64,000 nucleotides of DNA. Origin: CAVTWH01 sp963794685. Its GTDB lineage: Bacteria; Actinomycetota; Actinomycetes; Mycobacteriales; Micromonosporaceae. The DNA is taken from NCBI GenBank assembly GCA_963794685.1, contig CAWCFK010000007.1, positions 449,407 to 513,406 on the forward strand, in the 5' to 3' direction. The position numbers and the translations under genes were made by a program. Within the stretch, counting starts at the first letter, position 1. Every line of letters begins with the position of its first letter. Below the pieces are notes generated by a model. It worked only from the letters and a program-made list of their open reading frames with translations, had not been told where the DNA came from and did no database searches. Positions 60,774 to 64,000 of this stretch are shown here, piece after piece.

Positions 60774-60789
60774 GACCAAATATCTGTTC
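60774..60789 (-). promoter_or_regulatory. Cluster operator, copy C
   Basis: Read on the minus strand it is GAACAGATATTTGGTC, 32 bases upstream of the VWA gene start. It is in the same 298-base divergent region as the double-TetR promoter, so one site could control both directions. I see no gene in that region. Confidence 0.74.
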
Positions 60790-61039
60790 CAACGTAGAGT
60801 TCGGCTGCACTGGAGTCAATCGGCGTTGCGGGGCTACACCACTCGAGCAGCCGGTGTACGCCGAAGAGACCACCCGCGCCCGGGTTCTCAATGCGCTCAG
60901 CAGCAGTACCACCGGCGCATTCACAGCGCCGAATTCAACGGCAACGAGGCCGATTTGCAGTCGTACTATCAATGTCCCCTGATCGCAGACGCGGTCGGTA
61001 GGATCAGGTCCCAGTCTCGCACCACGACGAAGGAGGGAC

Positions 61040-62379
61040 ATGACCGACGCCGTAGGGCGAAACGCCAAACGTAGCCGTCCCGTGGGCAAGAAAAGTCATG
61101 GCGCTGCGAGGCTTTCGGCAGTATCCGATCCACCGTCGGTTGACGCAACGCGGCGCACCGAGATACTCAAGACCGCGAACTCCGTCATCGCCACCTCGGG
61201 CCTGCGAAGCTCGCTTCAACAGATCGCCGACGCGGCGGGCATCCTGGCGGGCAGCCTCTATCACCATTTCGAATCCAAAGAAGCCATCCTGGTCGAGCTG
61301 ATCAGGCGCTATCACGCCGACCTGGACCGGATCGGCGATGTCGCGCTGGACGGGCTCGACGAGCCTGACCTCAGGCCCGTCGCCGAGCAGATCACCGCAC
61401 TCGGATGTGCGATCGCCCGTTGCGCGGTCGAGCATCGCGCCGCTCTGCAGATGTCGTTCTTCGAAGGTCCGAGCACCGACCCCGAACTCATGGAGTTGAC
61501 CGCAGCGCCGGCCGACGAAGATCCAGGCCGCGATGCTGCAAGCGCTGCGTGCTGGCCGTTGGAGCGGCTACATCCGCCCCGACATCGACCTGCCCACACT
61601 GGCTGACCGCTTGTGCCAGAGCATGTTGCACGTCGGCCTCGACGTCATCCGGCACAAGGCGTCGACCGATGAAGTGGCCACGCTGAAATGCCGCATCACG
61701 CTGGAGGGCCTCGCCTCCGAAGCGCCCTCCGATACGGAACTGGACCGGTCGAACGCGTTCGCGGCCGCGGAAGCCGTCATCAAGAGCTGGGTCGAGACCG
61801 AAGACGAAACGGACCTGAAGGCGTCGCACGTGCGTGCGGTGGCCCGCGCGGAGTTCGGCCGTCGTGGCTACGAGATGACGACGATCCGCGACATCGCCTC
61901 CGCGGCGGGACTGGGTACCGGCACCGTGTATCGGGTCATCGGCTCCAAAGACGAACTGCTGATGTCGATCATGCTGGAATTCGGACACAAGGTCGGCGGC
62001 GCGTGGATGGACATCGTGCGGTCAGATTCCACGACCGTCGAGAAGCTGGACGCCTTGAGCTGGCTCAACATCAACGCCCTCGACCAGTTTCCCGACGAGT
62101 TCCGCATCCAACTGGCGTGGCTGCGCCACACGCCGCCGGACTACCGCCAACCCGGCATGGTCGTTCACGACGCGCATTCGTCAGATGAAAGCTCTGCTGT
62201 CCGAAGGGATCCGTGGCGGCGAGATCCACATCGACAGCGCCGGCGCGGACATGCTGGCCCGGTGCATCATCGGCGAGCAGTGGATTCCGGAGAACATCCT
62301 GCAGGAGATCGGCACGCGAAATGCGCTGATCCTGGCGCGGGACACCGTGTTACGGGGAGTCGCCGTCCGTCACTCGTGA
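61040..62379 (+). CDS. Tandem double TetR regulator (two HTH domains in one polypeptide), frameshifted
   Basis: ATG 61040 follows GGAGG. The first TetR unit has RRTEILKTANSVIATSGLRS and SLQQIADAAGILAGSLYHHF. The second has VRAVARAEFGRRGYEMTTIR and DIASAAGLGTGTVYRVIGSK. No stop separates them once a one-base insertion near 61,515 is allowed for; a second lies near 62,180. The total of about 445 residues is twice the usual TetR length. It faces the VWA gene and shares its promoter region with operator C, so it is the best candidate for the regulator of the cluster. Confidence 0.82.
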
Positions 62380-62441
62380 CCGCGTCCCGCCGAACCGGGA
62401 ATGCTCCATCAGCACCAGATCGGAACGGGATTCCGTCTCCG

Positions 62442-63680
62442 TCAGTCCCAGACCACCCGAAGATGCTGCGGTGACCTGAAATACGTACCGGACACGTACG
62501 GCAGGGGTGCATCCGGATCGAGACGAAGGCCCGGCAGCCGATCTAACAGCGTATTGAAGATCATCGTGCTCTCCAGCCTGGCCAGGTGCATGCCGAGGCA
62601 CACGTGTGCGCCGTGGCCGAACCCTATGTGCGGCTTCCGGTCCCGGAAGATGTCGAACCGCTCGGGGTCGGGCCACCGCGCCTCATCGTGGTTGGCACTA
62701 CCGAGATTCACCGCCATCGTCGATCCGGCCGGAATTCGCATGCCGTGGAATTCGATGTCGCACGTCGTCTCCCGCATGAAGTTCAGCAGCGGGGTCTCCC
62801 ACCGGATGCCCTCCTCGATCGCCTGCGGCATCAGAGTGCGGTCGGCCGTCACCACAGCGAGCTGGTCGGGGTGGGTCAACAATCCGAAGGCGAGACTGGC
62901 CGTCGACCTCGAGGTGGTCTCGGCGCCCGCAGGGAGCAGGTTGCGCATGAATCCGTAGATCTGCTCGTCGGACATTCGCACACCGTCGATGTCGGCCCCC
63001 GCCAGCACCGTCACCATGTCGTCGCGCGGCCGGCTCCGGCGATCAGCCAGTATCCCGATGAAGTACTCCTTGAGCTGAGCCGAAGCCTTCAGCGCGCTCT
63101 CCATATCGGAGTGGAAGCCCAGTAGGTCGATCGCCAACCGGTGGAACTGCGGGACGTCTGACTCCGGCAGGCCGATCAGTGCCGCGATCACCCGCACCGG
63201 GATCGGCATGAAAACCTCATCGACCAGATCGGCTTGCTTGCCCTCGCGCAGCCGCTCGACCGTGCGCTCGACCAGCGGCCGAACCAGCTCGGCCTCCCAC
63301 CGTCGCATCGACGCACGGGCGAACGCGAACTCGTGCAGCTTTCGGTACACCTGATGTTCGGGCTCTTGCATCTCGAGGATGGTCGGCCCTTGAAGCGGGC
63401 GCACGATCGCTTCGTAGCAGCGAGTGCTGAACGTCTTGTTGTCGGTGAACACCGCCTTCACCGCATCGAATGAGTAGGCGCTGAAGATCTGCGTTCCCTC
63501 CGCGGGGTTCTCCAGGATCCCCATCTCCCGCCAACCGGCGTGTACCGGAGCCTGGGCACGCAGTTCCGCGAGCATCGGGTACGGCGTCGCGTCGCCATCT
63601 GCACCCATGCCCGCGTCGAATCTGGCCTGGGCATCCCTGACGTCCTGGCTCAGCTCGACGGCGACGTTCGGCTCTGTCAT
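62442..63680 (-). CDS. Cytochrome P450 (third), intact
   Basis: 412 residues with an unbroken frame, unlike its neighbours. ATG 63680 follows GGAGG. The I-helix is NLLPAGAETTSRSTASLAFG, the ExxR region is AIEEGIRWETPLLNFMRETT and the heme loop is IGFGHGAHVCLGMHLARLES with the Cys ligand. The N-terminus is MTEPNVAVELSQDVRDAQAR. The sequence resembles the second P450 of the cluster in the heme loop and C-terminus. Operator D lies 38 bases upstream. The substrate is unknown. Confidence 0.95.
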   Translation of the reverse strand: MTEPNVAVELSQDVRDAQARFDAGMGADGDATPYPMLAELRAQAPVHAGWREMGILENPAEGTQIFSAYSFDAVKAVFTDNKTFSTRCYEAIVRPLQGPTILEMQEPEHQVYRKLHEFAFARASMRRWEAELVRPLVERTVERLREGKQADLVDEVFMPIPVRVIAALIGLPESDVPQFHRLAIDLLGFHSDMESALKASAQLKEYFIGILADRRSRPRDDMVTVLAGADIDGVRMSDEQIYGFMRNLLPAGAETTSRSTASLAFGLLTHPDQLAVVTADRTLMPQAIEEGIRWETPLLNFMRETTCDIEFHGMRIPAGSTMAVNLGSANHDEARWPDPERFDIFRDRKPHIGFGHGAHVCLGMHLARLESTMIFNTLLDRLPGLRLDPDAPLPYVSGTYFRSPQHLRVVWD

Positions 63681-63717
63681 CCAACCTCCTCGCGGCCGCC
63701 AATGCACCTACGCCGCC

Positions 63718-63733
63718 AACCTAACCTTTGTTC
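63718..63733 (-). promoter_or_regulatory. Cluster operator, copy D
   Basis: Read on the minus strand it is GAACAAAGGTTAGGTT, 38 bases upstream of the P450 start. It shares its flanks with copy A (both have CTAG beside TTCTGAAC or GTCTGAAC). Confidence 0.7.
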
Positions 63734-63837
63734 AGAACCTAGTGATCTTGCCCTGGTCAGTCAACGCAAAGCACCGTTGCACCATGGCTTTCGAGTTCAG
63801 AACCTCTTATTCCGATCTGTGATGGCCGCAGGATAGT

Positions 63838-63853
63838 GACCAAATATTCGTTC
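63838..63853 (-). promoter_or_regulatory. Cluster operator, copy E
   Basis: Read on the minus strand it is GAACGAATATTTGGTC. It differs from copy C at two positions and shares the flanking T before GACC. The gene it serves is probably outside the window. Confidence 0.7.
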
Positions 63854-64000
63854 TACTCTCCCCACGGCGGAACACGGTGCACCGCAGCGGTGAATGTCGA
63901 AGCCCTTGCCGTCGGGGCGCGCCATGTCGAATCGGAGCATGAGCCAGGGCGTGGCCCTGACATCAGTCGAAGGCGTGGCGGGGAAGTGTGTTCGGCAGAT

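Larger units (their letters stand above)
63681..64000. other. Non-coding stretch with two operator copies at the right edge
   Basis: Apart from operators D and E and a repeated GTTCAGAACCT (63730-63740 and again near 63,796), I see no gene. Operator E is oriented so that it could serve a gene to the right of the window. Confidence 0.5.

Noticed and set aside
63860..64000. Possible minus-strand gene entering from the right edge
   Set aside because: A short readable stretch exists (LRFDMARPDGKGFDI) but too little sequence is available to support a gene.

Overview
The window is high-GC actinobacterial DNA that appears to come from two different organisms joined end to end. Bases 1 to about 46,670 read like a Micromonosporaceae genome: Ser/Thr kinases with extracytoplasmic domains, GH10-CBM2 and GH2 secreted enzymes, SigE-type sigma factors and very frequent GGTACC. 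Bases 46,740 to 64,000 read like a fast-growing Mycobacterium: three P450s, a mycofactocin-type SDR, an AveC-like membrane protein and a NorQ/NorD-like pair. The change falls inside a GH2 glycosidase that loses its 3' end. This may be a chimeric contig or a horizontal insertion; I cannot tell which from the sequence alone. No tRNA, rRNA, CRISPR array or insertion sequence was seen.

Left part. 2-10121 is a tightly overlapping operon: an FtsK/EccC-like ATPase, a Ser/Thr kinase, MoxR, DUF58, a transglutaminase-fold protein without the usual Cys and His, and a second kinase with a CBM2-like ectodomain. 10.2-12.3 kb holds a TIGR03086-type protein and a broken secreted hydrolase. 12.3-17.2 kb is a lipid-metabolism operon (DUF1206, diacylglycerol kinase, two PAP2 modules, phospholipase D) in which almost every gene is frameshifted. 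17.3-26.6 kb carries a deacetylase-like lipoprotein, a nucleotidyltransferase, a GNAT enzyme, DUF5997 with a divergent LysR-type effector domain, a GH10-CBM2 xylanase with a strong terminator, a SigE sigma/membrane partner pair and a GAF-SpoIIE phosphatase. 26.6-36.6 kb has a TetR-MmpL operon with a double-palindrome operator, DUF4180, an AAA ATPase, a membrane protein, a universal stress protein, an isochorismatase-like hydrolase, GlsB, DUF6807 and a PI-PLC-like secreted protein. 37-44.4 kb contains GntR, an ArsR-SRPBCC operon, a NarL-type two-component system with a 15-bp motif repeated exactly 2 kb apart, a DUF2306 protein and an unrecognised three-gene membrane operon.

Right part. 46.7-49.6 kb has acyl-CoA thioesterase, CaiB-type CoA transferase, HAD phosphatase and a TetR gene cut off after about 36 codons. 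49.7-63.7 kb is a cluster for oxidising a hydrophobic substrate: mycofactocin-dependent SDR, two P450s, aldehyde dehydrogenase, SDR, AveC-like protein, solute-binding protein without a signal peptide, NorQ-like AAA ATPase, VWA protein, a tandem double-TetR regulator and a third P450. Five copies of a 16-bp palindromic motif (consensus GAACARATATTWGGTY) lie in this half. Four of them sit 25-50 bp upstream of the solute-binding, NorQ, VWA and last P450 genes. They probably form the regulon of the double TetR.

Many genes in both halves carry single-base indels, mostly one-base insertions, with several per gene at 12-17 kb and 50-60 kb. In nearly every case the protein continues in another frame, so I annotate full-length genes with frameshifts; uncorrected sequencing errors are more likely than true decay.
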